A stretch of 64,000 nucleotides of DNA from Asaia bogorensis (GTDB taxonomy: Bacteria; Pseudomonadota; Alphaproteobacteria; Reyranellales; Reyranellaceae). How positions within the stretch are numbered: position 1 is the stretch's first letter; every line of letters starts with the position of its first letter. Made by a program: the position numbers and the translations under genes. Of the stretch, positions 47,316-56,761 are shown in pieces. The stretch spans positions 62,001 to 126,000 of the forward strand of contig CAMDQJ010000001.1 in assembly GCA_945905835.1 (NCBI GenBank), in the 5' to 3' direction. The notes under the pieces are model-generated. The model was given only the letters and a program-made list of their open reading frames with translations, was not told the origin of the DNA and did not search any database.

Positions 47316-48599
47316 TCAGTTGAGTTCAGCGATCGCTTCCTTCCACGCACCTACCGTGTGGTCGATGTCGGCGCGGGTGTGGGCGAGGCTCACGTAGTAT
47401 TTGCTCTCGCCCTTCATGATGCCTTTGGCGCGCAGCAACTGGTTGAACTTGCGCTGCATCGCGGCATCGCCGTGCAGCGTGTCGCGATAATCATTGACCG
47501 GCCGGTCGGTGAAGACGATGTCGAACAGCGGCGGCTCGCCCACCACCTGTGCCTTGATGCCGGCGCTCTTCAGCAGGTCGGAGAGCGTGCCCATCAGCTC
47601 GCGGCCGGTGGCGAAGACCTGTTCGTAGGCGCCGGGCCGGCGCAGCACCTCGAGTGTGGCGAGGCCCGCGACGGCGGCAACTGGATTTCCTGACAGCGTG
47701 CCGACCTGGAAGAGAAAATCCTCTTCCGGCATCGCGAGCTTGTCGAAATGCGCCATGATGTGGGCGCGGCCGGCAATGGCGGCCAGCGCAAAACCGCCGC
47801 CCACGATCTTGCCCAAGGTGCAGAGATCGGGCGTGACGCCGTAATATTCCTGGGCGCCACCATAGGCGAAACGAAAGCCGGTCACGACCTCGTCGAAGAT
47901 CAGCGGGATGTCGTTCTCCGATGTGACACGGCGCAGCGCCTGCAGGAAGCCTGGCTTGGGCGGGATCAGACGCTGGAACGGCTCGACGATGACGCCGGCC
48001 AGCTCGTTCTTGTGCTCCTTGATCAGGCTTTCGGCCATTTCCGCGTCGTTGAAAGCCGCAACCAGCATCTCGTCCTGCACGCTCTTGGGAATGCCGGCCG
48101 AATCGGGCGAGGGCCGCGGGAAGTTGCCGGGCTTCTTGGGCGCGAGCGACATCAGCGCGTAGTCGCTCATGCCGTGATAGCCGCCCTCGAACTTCAGGAT
48201 CTTGTCGCGCTTGCGGAAGGCGCGTGCCGCCCGCATGGCGTAGAGATCGGCCTCGGTGCCGGTACAGACGAAACGCACCTGGTCGGCGCAGGGAATTGCG
48301 TCGACCACCGCCGTGGCGAGCGCGATGCCGTGGCGGTTGTTGCCGAACAGGGTAGTGCCAAGCGGCACCTGGGTCTGCACCGCGGCCGTGACGTCGGGAT
48401 GGGCGTGGCCAATGAACATCGGGCCGGAGCCGAGGAGAAAGTCGACATACTCCTTGCCGGCTTCGTCCCAGACGCGGCCGCCCTTGCCCTCGCGCAGGAT
48501 GACCTCGGCCGGCATGTTGCCGAAGCTGCCGCCCGGCAGGACGCGCTTGGCCTCCTCGACCAACGCGTTGGTGGGATCGACCTTGGTTTCGACGTTCAT
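47316..48599 (-). CDS. Class III aminotransferase / glutamate-1-semialdehyde 2,1-aminomutase-like
   Basis: LPGGSFGNMPAEVILREGKGGRVWDEAGKEYVDFLLGSGPMFIGHAHP; PLIFDEVVTGFR; LGKIVGGGF. Confidence 0.9.
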   Translation of the reverse strand: MNVETKVDPTNALVEEAKRVLPGGSFGNMPAEVILREGKGGRVWDEAGKEYVDFLLGSGPMFIGHAHPDVTAAVQTQVPLGTTLFGNNRHGIALATAVVDAIPCADQVRFVCTGTEADLYAMRAARAFRKRDKILKFEGGYHGMSDYALMSLAPKKPGNFPRPSPDSAGIPKSVQDEMLVAAFNDAEMAESLIKEHKNELAGVIVEPFQRLIPPKPGFLQALRRVTSENDIPLIFDEVVTGFRFAYGGAQEYYGVTPDLCTLGKIVGGGFALAAIAGRAHIMAHFDKLAMPEEDFLFQVGTLSGNPVAAVAGLATLEVLRRPGAYEQVFATGRELMGTLSDLLKSAGIKAQVVGEPPLFDIVFTDRPVNDYRDTLHGDAAMQRKFNQLLRAKGIMKGESKYYVSLAHTRADIDHTVGAWKEAIAELN

Positions 48600-48621
48600 G
48601 TTGGCCCCTGCTGGTTAGGCG

Positions 48622-48972
48622 TTACTCGATCGGCACGAAGATCGAATGGCGCATCTTACCCGAGATCGCCCGCGAAAAATGCCCCTTGCCGTGCGTATCC
48701 TCGACCAGGATGACCTCGCCCGCGCCGATGATGCGCTTCTCGCCGTCGCTCGCCTCGATGCTGACGCCGCCATCGAGGTTGATGATGTATTGTCGGCGCG
48801 GGGCGGGATGCCATTCGTAGTCGTAGGTGCCCGGCGTCTCGCGGAAGATGATGCCGGTCGCAGGAAAGGTCGCCGAGGTCTTGCCGCCGCGGCCCTCGTT
48901 CTTCCATTCGACTTCGATGTCGCGGAAATGGCTCTCGCCCTTGTCGTCGACGTAGAGGTTATGGATGCGCAT
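48622..48972 (-). CDS. Cupin-domain protein
   Basis: YDYEWHPAPRRQYIINLDGGVSIEASDGEKRIIGAGEVILVEDTHGKGH. Confidence 0.82.
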   Translation of the reverse strand: MRIHNLYVDDKGESHFRDIEVEWKNEGRGGKTSATFPATGIIFRETPGTYDYEWHPAPRRQYIINLDGGVSIEASDGEKRIIGAGEVILVEDTHGKGHFSRAISGKMRHSIFVPIE

Positions 48973-49229
48973 GAATTTTCTCCCGGTTCCTGTTTCAGAT
49001 CCCTAGCTTAGAACGAAAGCAGGTTCGGAAAACCCATCGAGACCGACATTTCTGACATCGAGGCCCGTTTAGGGGCGCGGCAACTTTCGAAAGTCACACC
49101 TCTAGCAATCGTAAATCACAGCTTCCTCAAAATGCGCCTGTAGGAAAAGCGGGAATCGCCGATGAAACAGGGGCTGTAAAGATTGGTATATTGCGTCCAT
49201 ACTTATTGCCGGAAAAATAGAGAAGCTCA

Positions 49230-49590
49230 ATGGCGGATCGCAGCTCTGCTCTCGCAAGGATAGCCCGGGGGGATATCTTTCACGCCGAATACCCAAATGG
49301 CGCGAGTTGTATTTGTCTAACGACTGCAGTAATGGCGACGACCATTCATGCAAGAAGAGTTACAACGCAGGACGACCTTGAATTCCATCGCGAGACCGGT
49401 ATCGAGTCCGGCGACAAGGAAGTGCTTTGTACGATCGATTCGACCGAGCCCCTTCCGCGGACATCTATGAGGTCACCTAGGACTCAACCACAGGTACAGG
49501 TTCAGCGCCGATCCTGACAAACACAGACTGACTGAGGATGAGAAGAACGCACTGAAATTTATAGCTCGCCACTATCCCTCTCACCTCTTG
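49230..49590 (+). pseudogene. Small uncharacterised gene with possible frameshift near 49470-49490
   Basis: MADRSSALARIARGDIFHAEYPNGASCICLTTAVMATTIHARRV..CTIDSTEPLP then another frame gives HLGLNHRYRFSADPDKHRLTEDEKNALKFIARHYPSHLL*. Confidence 0.45.
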
Positions 49591-49599
49591 TAGCGATCG

Positions 49600-50301
49600 C
49601 TAAAATTTCTCCACCCATGGCCGCACCTCGACCTCCCAGCTCCAGGCGCTGCGGTGCTGGTTAAGTGTGGCCCAGTAGGTCTCGGCGATGGCGTCGGGAT
49701 CGAGCAGGCTGTCGGGCTTGTCGGCCGGCACCGGTCGCACCGCGCTCCTGATGCCGCCATCGATGACGAAATGCGCGACATGGATGCCCTGCGGTGCGAG
49801 TTCGCGTGCCATCGATTGCGCCAAGCCACGCAACGCGAACTTACCCATGGCGAAGGTCGCCGACAGCGCGAAGCCTTTTACGCCGGCCGTCGCCCCCGAA
49901 AGAAGTACCGCGCCATGCTTGTTCGGCAGCATGCGGCGCACCGCCTGCTGCGACACCAGGAACGCCCCGAAGGCGCTGATCTCGATGGCGCGTTTGACGT
50001 CGTCGGGCGGCAGATCAACCAGCGGGCCGCGCACGCGGGTGGAGGCGTTGTAGACCACGACATCGGGCGCACCATGTTTTGCCTCGACGGCCTCGAACAG
50101 GGCGGCAACAGCGGCCGGATCGGCGGCATTGCAGGCATGAACGCTGGCACCTGTTTCGGCGGCGAGCGGCGCCAGCTTGTCGGCGGTGCGGGCGGCCAGA
50201 GCGACCTTGAGCCCGTTTTTGGCAAACAGGCGGGCGAGCGAGGCGCTGAGGCCCGGCCCGGTGCCGACAATGAGTGCGGTGCGAAATTTCGGCTTGTCCA
50301 T
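49600..50301 (-). CDS. SDR-family oxidoreductase
   Basis: FRTALIVGTGPGLSASLARLFAKNGLKVALAART; alternative upstream start at 50325. Confidence 0.87.
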   Translation of the reverse strand: MDKPKFRTALIVGTGPGLSASLARLFAKNGLKVALAARTADKLAPLAAETGASVHACNAADPAAVAALFEAVEAKHGAPDVVVYNASTRVRGPLVDLPPDDVKRAIEISAFGAFLVSQQAVRRMLPNKHGAVLLSGATAGVKGFALSATFAMGKFALRGLAQSMARELAPQGIHVAHFVIDGGIRSAVRPVPADKPDSLLDPDAIAETYWATLNQHRSAWSWEVEVRPWVEKF

Positions 50302-50372
50302 ATGGCGCGCCTCGTTGCTCGTCATGCTCGTGCGGGTATAGGCTAACCTGCCATCTGGGAAAGGACAGCGCC

Positions 50373-51044
50373 ATGGATGCAGCAGCAACCGCAGGCCGGA
50401 TCGACATCATCTCCGATGCCATCTGCCCCTGGTGCTACATCGGCAAACGCCAGCTCGAGCGCGCCCAGCCCCTGCTCGCCAAGGAGCACATGAGCTTCGC
50501 CACCGCCTGGCATCCCTTCCAGCTCAACCCCGAGATGCCGGCCGAAGGCGTCGACCGCAAGCAGTACCGCATCGCCAAGTTCGGAAGCCTCGAGCGCTCC
50601 CAGCAGATGGACCAGCGCATCACCGAGACCGCCGCTACGCTCGGCCTGGAATTCCACCTCGAGAAGCTCAAGTGCACGCCCAATACGGTGAACGCCCATC
50701 GCCTCATCCGCATGGCCGGCCGCGAGGGCGTGCAGGACGCCGTCGTCGAGGCACTGTTCGAGGGCTATTTCTGCCAGGGCGCCGACATTGGCGATACCGC
50801 GGTACTGGCCACCATCGGCGCCAAGGGCGGCCTCGTGCATGAGGCCGTGCTGGCCATGCTGGCGAGCGACGACGGCCGCGACGAGACGCTGGCCGGCGAC
50901 GCCATGGCGCGCAATGCCGGCATCAGCGGAGTGCCGAGCTTCGCGCTGCAGGGCCACGTGCTGTTCTCCGGCGCCGTGCCGGCGGAGGAGATGGCGCAGA
51001 CCTTCAGCCGCGCCTGGAATATCCTGAAGAACCGCGCCGCCTGA
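50373..51044 (+). CDS. DsbA-family oxidoreductase (FrnE/2-hydroxychromene-2-carboxylate isomerase-like)
   Basis: RIDIISDAICPWCYIGKRQLERA; GISGVPSFALQGHVLFSGA. Confidence 0.9.
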   Translation: MDAAATAGRIDIISDAICPWCYIGKRQLERAQPLLAKEHMSFATAWHPFQLNPEMPAEGVDRKQYRIAKFGSLERSQQMDQRITETAATLGLEFHLEKLKCTPNTVNAHRLIRMAGREGVQDAVVEALFEGYFCQGADIGDTAVLATIGAKGGLVHEAVLAMLASDDGRDETLAGDAMARNAGISGVPSFALQGHVLFSGAVPAEEMAQTFSRAWNILKNRAA

Positions 51045-51485
51045 TCATTTGTTGGCCGCGGTCCGCGTGGTATCGAGCTCGGGCGGCGACAGCGGGCCCG
51101 ACACCGACGTCACGAGGTGAGATGTTGAATTGCCGGCGGTGTCGAACACGATCGTGGTCTGGGTGGTGGCCGTCGCCACATTGGTCCGGCTGGTGATGCG
51201 CGCCGTCGCGTTGTCGCCGCGCACCATCTCGTTGTCCGTCGTCAGCATGCCACCGGCCGCCCACATCGGGCCGGCATATTCCAGAGAGATGCCCAGCGGG
51301 TACTCACCGTTGCCGACACCCTGGAAGACCAGCGACGAACGGTTCAGCACTTTTAAGTTCTTGAACAGCGCCGCCACCTTCTTCCAGCCCGTCTCACCGC
51401 CACCCCACAGAATCACTTTGCTTCGGCTACGATAATTGCACGCCGGAAGGGAGTTTGGAATTACCTCAGGCCACTGCCATCTCAT
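51045..51485 (-). pseudogene. Chimeric remnant ORF: ABC (Fe3+-type) binding-protein fragment joined to an unidentified C-terminal sequence
   Basis: KVILWGGGETGWKKVAALFKNLKVLNRSSLVFQGVGNGEYPLGISLEYAG resembles the mid/C-terminal part of a binding protein; the rest does not. Confidence 0.55.
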
Positions 51486-52779
51486 CGAGGCTTTCGCGCA
51501 AGGCCCGGTCGAGAATGTCGATCGCGCGATCGATCTCGTCGGTCGACACGGTCAGGGGCGGCGCGATCCGCCACACTGAACCGCGTTCCGGGCGGCGGCG
51601 GATGTTCATGCTCAAGCCCATGGCGAAGCACTTTTCCGTTGTCCGTCCGCCCAGCTCATGGTCGGGCTTGCGCGACTTGCGGTCCTTGACCAGTTCCACG
51701 CCGAGCAGCAGGCCCTCGCCGCGCACGTCGCCGATGGCGTCGTAGCGCTGCTGCAGCTCCTCGAGCCGGCCGCGCAGGTAGCCGCCGACCGTGCGCGCCC
51801 GCTCGACCAGATTTTCCTTGGCGATCACCCCCAGCACGGCGAGGCCAACCTCGGCCAGCAGCGGATCGGAGACGTGACTGGTGTAATAGTTGAAACCCTT
51901 ACCATGGACGCTGTCCTCGATCGCCGGCGTCGTGATCGTCGCCGCCAGGGGCAGGCCGCCACCCAGCGTCTTGGATACGCTCATGATGTCGGGGATGACG
52001 CCATGGAACTTGGCGCCGGTCTTGTGTCCGATGCGGCCAAAGGCGGTTTGCGCCTCATCGAAGATCAGCAACATGCCGCGATCGTCGGCGGCCCGGCGAA
52101 GCGCCTGCATGTACGCCTTGGGCGGGACCAAGACGCCGCCGGCGCTGATGATCGGCTCGATGATGATGGCCGCCCGGCGACCGGACGTCTGCATATCGAA
52201 CATCTTGAGGCCGAGCTCGAGACAGGCGAGCGCGGACTCCTCTTCGCTTCCGGCCTGGATGTAAGGACGGTAGGAATTCGGCTCGGGCATGACGAAGACG
52301 CCTGGCACCGGCACGCCGTAGCCCTTGCGGTCGCTGGCAAAGGACACCGCGCTCGTGCCGCCGGTCACGCCGTGCCAGGAACCGCCGACCGCCAGCACCT
52401 CATAGCCGCCGGTGTGCAGCTTGGCCATGCGCAGCGCCGCCTCGTTGCTCTCCGAGCCAGTATTGATGAACAGCGATTTGGTGAGGCCGCGCGGCATCCA
52501 CTCCATGGCGACGGCTTGGCCCAGCTCGGCCACGACCTCGGGGATCATGCCGCTGAAAAGATGAAAGGCCTTGGTGCCCGCCGAGTGGACGGCCGCGACG
52601 ATGGCGGGATGATTGTGCCCAATGGTCGCGCACATCTGGCCCGAAGTGAAGTCGAGGATCTCCCGCCCGGTGTCGTCCTTGACGATCGTCCCCTTTGCCG
52701 AGACAAAAAGGTTCGGGAAGACGTCGCCGCCGTAGCGCGTCAGGTATTCCTTGGCGGCGTCACGCAGTTCTCTATTCAT
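51466..52779 (-). CDS. Class III aminotransferase (2,2-dialkylglycine decarboxylase-like)
   Basis: ILDFTSGQMCATIGHNHPAIVAAV; LLIFDEAQTAFGRIG; MSVSKTLGGGLPLA. Confidence 0.9.
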   Translation of the reverse strand: MNRELRDAAKEYLTRYGGDVFPNLFVSAKGTIVKDDTGREILDFTSGQMCATIGHNHPAIVAAVHSAGTKAFHLFSGMIPEVVAELGQAVAMEWMPRGLTKSLFINTGSESNEAALRMAKLHTGGYEVLAVGGSWHGVTGGTSAVSFASDRKGYGVPVPGVFVMPEPNSYRPYIQAGSEEESALACLELGLKMFDMQTSGRRAAIIIEPIISAGGVLVPPKAYMQALRRAADDRGMLLIFDEAQTAFGRIGHKTGAKFHGVIPDIMSVSKTLGGGLPLAATITTPAIEDSVHGKGFNYYTSHVSDPLLAEVGLAVLGVIAKENLVERARTVGGYLRGRLEELQQRYDAIGDVRGEGLLLGVELVKDRKSRKPDHELGGRTTEKCFAMGLSMNIRRRPERGSVWRIAPPLTVSTDEIDRAIDILDRALRESLDEMAVA

Positions 52780-52812
52780 GGCTCGATCCTTTCGACCAAC
52801 GGAGGCCGCACA

Positions 52813-53517
52813 TCAGGCGTGCAGCGGGACGTTCGGGCGCTTGTTGAATTTGTCGACATAGGCTTCGAGGACCTCCAGTGCGCCGAGCAGGTGCTTCTGC
52901 AGAAAGAAGCCGACTTCGGTCGGGTCGCGCCGTTTGACCGCCTCGAGTATCTGATGGTGCTCCTTGATCGACTGCGCCAGACGCCCCGGAATGTTGAGGA
53001 GAATGCTGCCGGGGAAGCTGAGCCATGCCTGGTCGATCAGGTCGAGCAGGATCGGATTGTCGGCGGCGGCATAGAGTGTGCGACGAAATTCCAGGTCGGC
53101 CCGCGCCGCCTCGGTGACATCGCCTGCCCGTTTGCCGGCTTCCATTCGACGCACCTGCGCCCGCATCGACGCGAGGCCAGCCTCGGAAAGCTTCGCCGTT
53201 CCGAGTTTGGCGGCTTCCGTCTCCAGCAGGCTGCGCACCCGGTAGATGTTGCGCAGCCGCGGCAGGTCCAACTCGGCGACACGGACGCTGTGATGGCTTT
53301 CCTGGACAAGCATCCCCCGCGCTAGGAGCTCGAGCACGGCTTCGCGTACCGGCGTCGAGCCGAGGCCGAGATCGTTCACGAGTTGCACCTGCCGCAGCGC
53401 TTGGCCGGGTGCGTAGCGACCCGACTGGATGGCGTCGCGCAGGGTGTCGATGGCCAGCTCCCGCTTGGTGCGAAAGCCAGTCAGCATTTTTTCGGCGGGC
53501 AGGGTCGGATGTCTCAT
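52813..53517 (-). CDS. GntR-family transcriptional regulator (FCD/FadR-like)
   Basis: LRDAIQSGRYAPGQALRQVQLVNDLGLGSTPVREAVLELLARGMLVQ HTH; start trimmed from the 438-aa ORF. Confidence 0.9.
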   Translation of the reverse strand: MRHPTLPAEKMLTGFRTKRELAIDTLRDAIQSGRYAPGQALRQVQLVNDLGLGSTPVREAVLELLARGMLVQESHHSVRVAELDLPRLRNIYRVRSLLETEAAKLGTAKLSEAGLASMRAQVRRMEAGKRAGDVTEAARADLEFRRTLYAAADNPILLDLIDQAWLSFPGSILLNIPGRLAQSIKEHHQILEAVKRRDPTEVGFFLQKHLLGALEVLEAYVDKFNKRPNVPLHA

Positions 53518-53541
53518 TTTATAAAATGTATAGAATAAAAT
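53516..53541. promoter_or_regulatory. AT-rich palindromic operator/promoter candidate between the GntR gene and the divergent binding-protein gene
   Basis: ATTTTATAAAAT perfect 12-bp palindrome (53516-53527) overlapping the GntR start codon; ATTTTAT...ATAAAAT arms at 53516-53522/53535-53541. Confidence 0.55.
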
Positions 53542-53640
53542 TTGGCGAAGCAAGCACACTGCCGCGGCGCGCCGGGCTCTGTAGAATGCCGGCCACGCTG
53601 CACCTCGAGATGCGGCGCGAACATAGGGAAGGAGACGACC

Positions 53641-55236
53641 ATGCGGCGACACCTGCGGGCGATGGTACTTGGCGGTCTGTCGGCTGCGCTCCTGGCGTCG
53701 GGAGCCGCCGAAGCTCAAAAGAGCGGCGGCATCCTGAAGATGTATCACCGCGACAATCCGCCGAGCGCCTCGCCGCACGAGGTGGCGACCAATTCGACAG
53801 TCATTCCTTTCATGCCTGTGTTCAACAATCTGGTCGTCTACGACCAGGGCGTGGCCCAGAACAGCCCGAAGTCGATCGTGCCCGACCTCGCCAAGTCGTG
53901 GGCCTGGAGCACCGACGGCAAGGACCTGACGTTCAAGCTGCAGGAGGGCGTGAAGTGGCACGACGGCAAACCCTTCACCTCCAAGGACGTCGTCTGCACC
54001 TTCAACCTCGTGACCGGCAAGGGCGAGGACAAGCTGCGCACCAATCCGCGCCAGAGCTGGTACAGCAACGTCGACAAGGTGACGACCAACGGCGACTACG
54101 AAGTCACGGTCCATCTGCAGCGGCCGCAACCGTCGCTGCCGTCACTGCTGTCCTCGGGCTATTCGCCGGTCTATCCCTGTCATGTCCCGGCAGCGCAGAT
54201 GCGCACCAAGCCGGTCGGCACCGGACCCTTCAAGTTCGTCGAGTTCAAGCAGAACGAGGGCGTCAAGCTCACGCGCAACACCGAGTACTGGAAGAAGGGC
54301 CGCCCCTATCTTGACGGCATGGAATTCACCATCGTGCCCAACCGTGGCACCGCGATGCTGAGCTTCATCGCCGGGCGCTTCGACATGACCTTCCCCTGGG
54401 AGGTGACGACGGCGCTGCTCAAGGACATCAAGACCCAGCTGCCGAGCGCGGTCTGCCAGACGACGTCGATGAACAACACCACCAACCTGATCCTGAACCG
54501 CGATGCGCCGCCATTCGACAATCCCGACCTGCGCAAGGCGTTGTCGCTCGCGCTCGACCGCAAGGCTTTCGTCGACATCATCAACCAGGGCGACGCCGAG
54601 CTCGGCGGCATCATGCAGCCGCTCAGCGACGGCGTCTGGGGCATGCCCAAGGCGATGTACGAAGCCGTCCCCGGTTACGGGCCCGACGTGGCGAAGAACC
54701 GCGAGGAGGCGCGGGCCCTGATGAAGAAGGCGGGCTATGGGCCGGACAAGCACCTGGCGCTGAAAGTCTCGACCCGCGGCATCTCGCTCTACAAGGATCC
54801 CGCCGTGATCATGGCCGGCCAGCTCAAGGAGATCTGGATCGACGCCGATGTCGAGATCATCGAGACTGCGCAGTGGTTCACCAAGGTCGCGCGCAAGAAC
54901 TATACCGTGGGGCTCAATACCACGGGCAACGGCATCGATGACCCCGACCAGAACTTCTACGAGAACTTCTCCTGCAAGTCGGAGCGCAACTACACCGGCT
55001 ACTGCAATCCCGAGATCGAGAAGCTGTTCGATGTGCAGAGCCAGGAGCCCGACTTCGAGAAGCGCAAGAAGATCGTCTGGGAGATCGACAAGAAACTGCT
55101 CGAGGACGGCGCCCGGCCGATCATCATGTGGAACCGCGCCTCGGTCTGCATGCAGCCCTTCGTCAAGGGCTACGTCGCCAACGTCAACAGCGTCTACAAC
55201 GGCTTCCGCTTCGAGGATGTCTGGCTGGATAAGTAA
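53641..55236 (+). CDS. ABC transporter substrate-binding protein, family 5 (peptide/nickel-type)
   Basis: Signal peptide; DLTFKLQEGVKWHDGKPFTSKDVVCTFN. Confidence 0.93.
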   Translation: MRRHLRAMVLGGLSAALLASGAAEAQKSGGILKMYHRDNPPSASPHEVATNSTVIPFMPVFNNLVVYDQGVAQNSPKSIVPDLAKSWAWSTDGKDLTFKLQEGVKWHDGKPFTSKDVVCTFNLVTGKGEDKLRTNPRQSWYSNVDKVTTNGDYEVTVHLQRPQPSLPSLLSSGYSPVYPCHVPAAQMRTKPVGTGPFKFVEFKQNEGVKLTRNTEYWKKGRPYLDGMEFTIVPNRGTAMLSFIAGRFDMTFPWEVTTALLKDIKTQLPSAVCQTTSMNNTTNLILNRDAPPFDNPDLRKALSLALDRKAFVDIINQGDAELGGIMQPLSDGVWGMPKAMYEAVPGYGPDVAKNREEARALMKKAGYGPDKHLALKVSTRGISLYKDPAVIMAGQLKEIWIDADVEIIETAQWFTKVARKNYTVGLNTTGNGIDDPDQNFYENFSCKSERNYTGYCNPEIEKLFDVQSQEPDFEKRKKIVWEIDKKLLEDGARPIIMWNRASVCMQPFVKGYVANVNSVYNGFRFEDVWLDK

Positions 55237-55241
55237 GTTGG

Positions 55242-55270
55242 ACGCGCGCGACTCCAGCCGCGCGTTTTTT
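55242..55270 (+). terminator. Rho-independent terminator downstream of the family 5 binding protein
   Basis: acgcgcg - cgactccagc - cgcgcgt followed by T-run, 5 nt after the stop codon. Confidence 0.85.
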
Positions 55271-55282
55271 ATGAATCATGAC

Positions 55283-55302
55283 CGCGCCACTGGAGTGGCG
55301 CG
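55283..55302. repeat. Tight hairpin between convergent binding-protein and livF genes
   Basis: cgcgccact-gg-agtggcgcg, 9-bp perfect arms, immediately downstream of the livF stop. Confidence 0.75.
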
Positions 55303-55310
55303 CCCCAGCA

Positions 55311-56030
55311 TCACTCGATACCGAGATAGATGCGTTGGACGTCTGGATTGTCGTATAGAGACTGCGCCGTGCCTGAAAGCACGGTGCGGCCAACCTGAAG
55401 GACGTAGGCATGATCGGCGGCCTCCAGCGCGAGGTCGACCGACTGCTCGGCGAGCAGGATCGTCTGGCCGGCCTTATGCAGCGCGGCGAAGCTGTCGTAC
55501 ATGGCGTCGACGATGGCCGGTGCGAGGCCGAGGCTCGGCTCGTCGAGCAGCAGGAGTTTGGGATCGCTCATCAGCGCGCGGCCGACCGCCAGCATCTGGC
55601 GCTCGCCGCCCGACATGGTGCCGGCGCGCTGGTTGCGTCGCTCCTTGAGTTTGGGAAACACCGCGTAGACTCGCTCGAGCAGCCCGGCGATGCGCTTGCG
55701 GTCGGAAAGCGGCGTAGCGCCCAATAAAAGGTTGTTCTCGACGCTTTGCTGGGTGAACAGCCGCCAGCCCTCGGGCGACAGCGCCAGGCCCTTGCGCACG
55801 ATGGCATGGGCCGGCTGGCCGGCGATGTTCGCACCGTCGAATTCCACAGTGCCCTTCGACACCGTCGCGATGCCGGCAACCGCGTTCAGGGTCGTAGTCT
55901 TGCCGGCGCCGTTAGAGCCCAGCAGCGCCACGACGGCGCCGCGCGGCACCTCCAGCGAGACGTCGGCCACCCCGATCAGGTCGCCGTAGCGCACCTCTAA
56001 ATTAGAAATCTTCAGCAGCGGCGCGGTCAT
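55311..56030 (-). CDS. livF: Branched-chain amino-acid-type ABC transporter ATPase
   Basis: LLGSNGAGKTTTLNAVAGI; MSGGERQMLAVGRALM; LLLDEPSLGLAP. Confidence 0.93.
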   Translation of the reverse strand: MTAPLLKISNLEVRYGDLIGVADVSLEVPRGAVVALLGSNGAGKTTTLNAVAGIATVSKGTVEFDGANIAGQPAHAIVRKGLALSPEGWRLFTQQSVENNLLLGATPLSDRKRIAGLLERVYAVFPKLKERRNQRAGTMSGGERQMLAVGRALMSDPKLLLLDEPSLGLAPAIVDAMYDSFAALHKAGQTILLAEQSVDLALEAADHAYVLQVGRTVLSGTAQSLYDNPDVQRIYLGIE

Positions 56031-56761
56031 GGCGCCTTGCCGTGCTTGACCAGCCGGCGGCCGAGATAGGCCTCGATCACGGCGGGATTGCTGGTGACCT
56101 CGCGCGGCGTGCCACGGGCGATCTCGCGGCCCTGGTGAAACACCACGACACGCTGCGCCAGCGAGACGATCACCTCCATGATGTGCTCAACGATGACGAT
56201 GGTGATGCCCCCGCCATGGATACGCCGCACCAGCTCGATCGCCGAGTTCACTTCTGTGGGCGTGAGGCCCGCCATCGCCTCGTCGAGTAGCAGCACCTTG
56301 GGCTCCGAGGCGAGCGCGCGGGCGATCTCCAGCCGCTTGCGGCCGGGCGTGCCGAGGCTCTTGGCCGGCGCGTCGATGACGACGCCAAGGCCAACGCGCT
56401 CCAGCACCGCCTTGGCCTTGGCCCGTGCATCGCGGGCGTTGGGATGGCGCAGCAGGGCGCCGATGGTGACGTTGTCGAGCACCGACATGGATTCAAAAGT
56501 GAGCGGCACCTGGAAGGTGCGAGCGAGGCCGAGGCTGGCGCGCGCTTCCGGCGGCAGGCGTGTGACGTCGACGCCGTTGAACGACACGGTGCCCGACGTC
56601 ACCGGCAGGTCGCCGGTCAGGCAGTTGAAGAAGGTCGACTTGCCGGCGCCGTTGGGCCCGATCAGTCCGAGGATGTCACCCTCCTCGACCGAAACGGACG
56701 CATCGTCGACCGCCTTGAAGGCGCCGAAGGCCTTGGTGACGTTGCGGGCGTCAATCAGCAC
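56027..56761 (-). CDS. livG: Branched-chain amino-acid-type ABC transporter ATPase
   Basis: GLIGPNGAGKSTFFNCLTGDLPVTSGTVSFNGVDVTRLPPEARASLGLARTFQ. Confidence 0.93.
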   Translation of the reverse strand: MLIDARNVTKAFGAFKAVDDASVSVEEGDILGLIGPNGAGKSTFFNCLTGDLPVTSGTVSFNGVDVTRLPPEARASLGLARTFQVPLTFESMSVLDNVTIGALLRHPNARDARAKAKAVLERVGLGVVIDAPAKSLGTPGRKRLEIARALASEPKVLLLDEAMAGLTPTEVNSAIELVRRIHGGGITIVIVEHIMEVIVSLAQRVVVFHQGREIARGTPREVTSNPAVIEAYLGRRLVKHGKAP

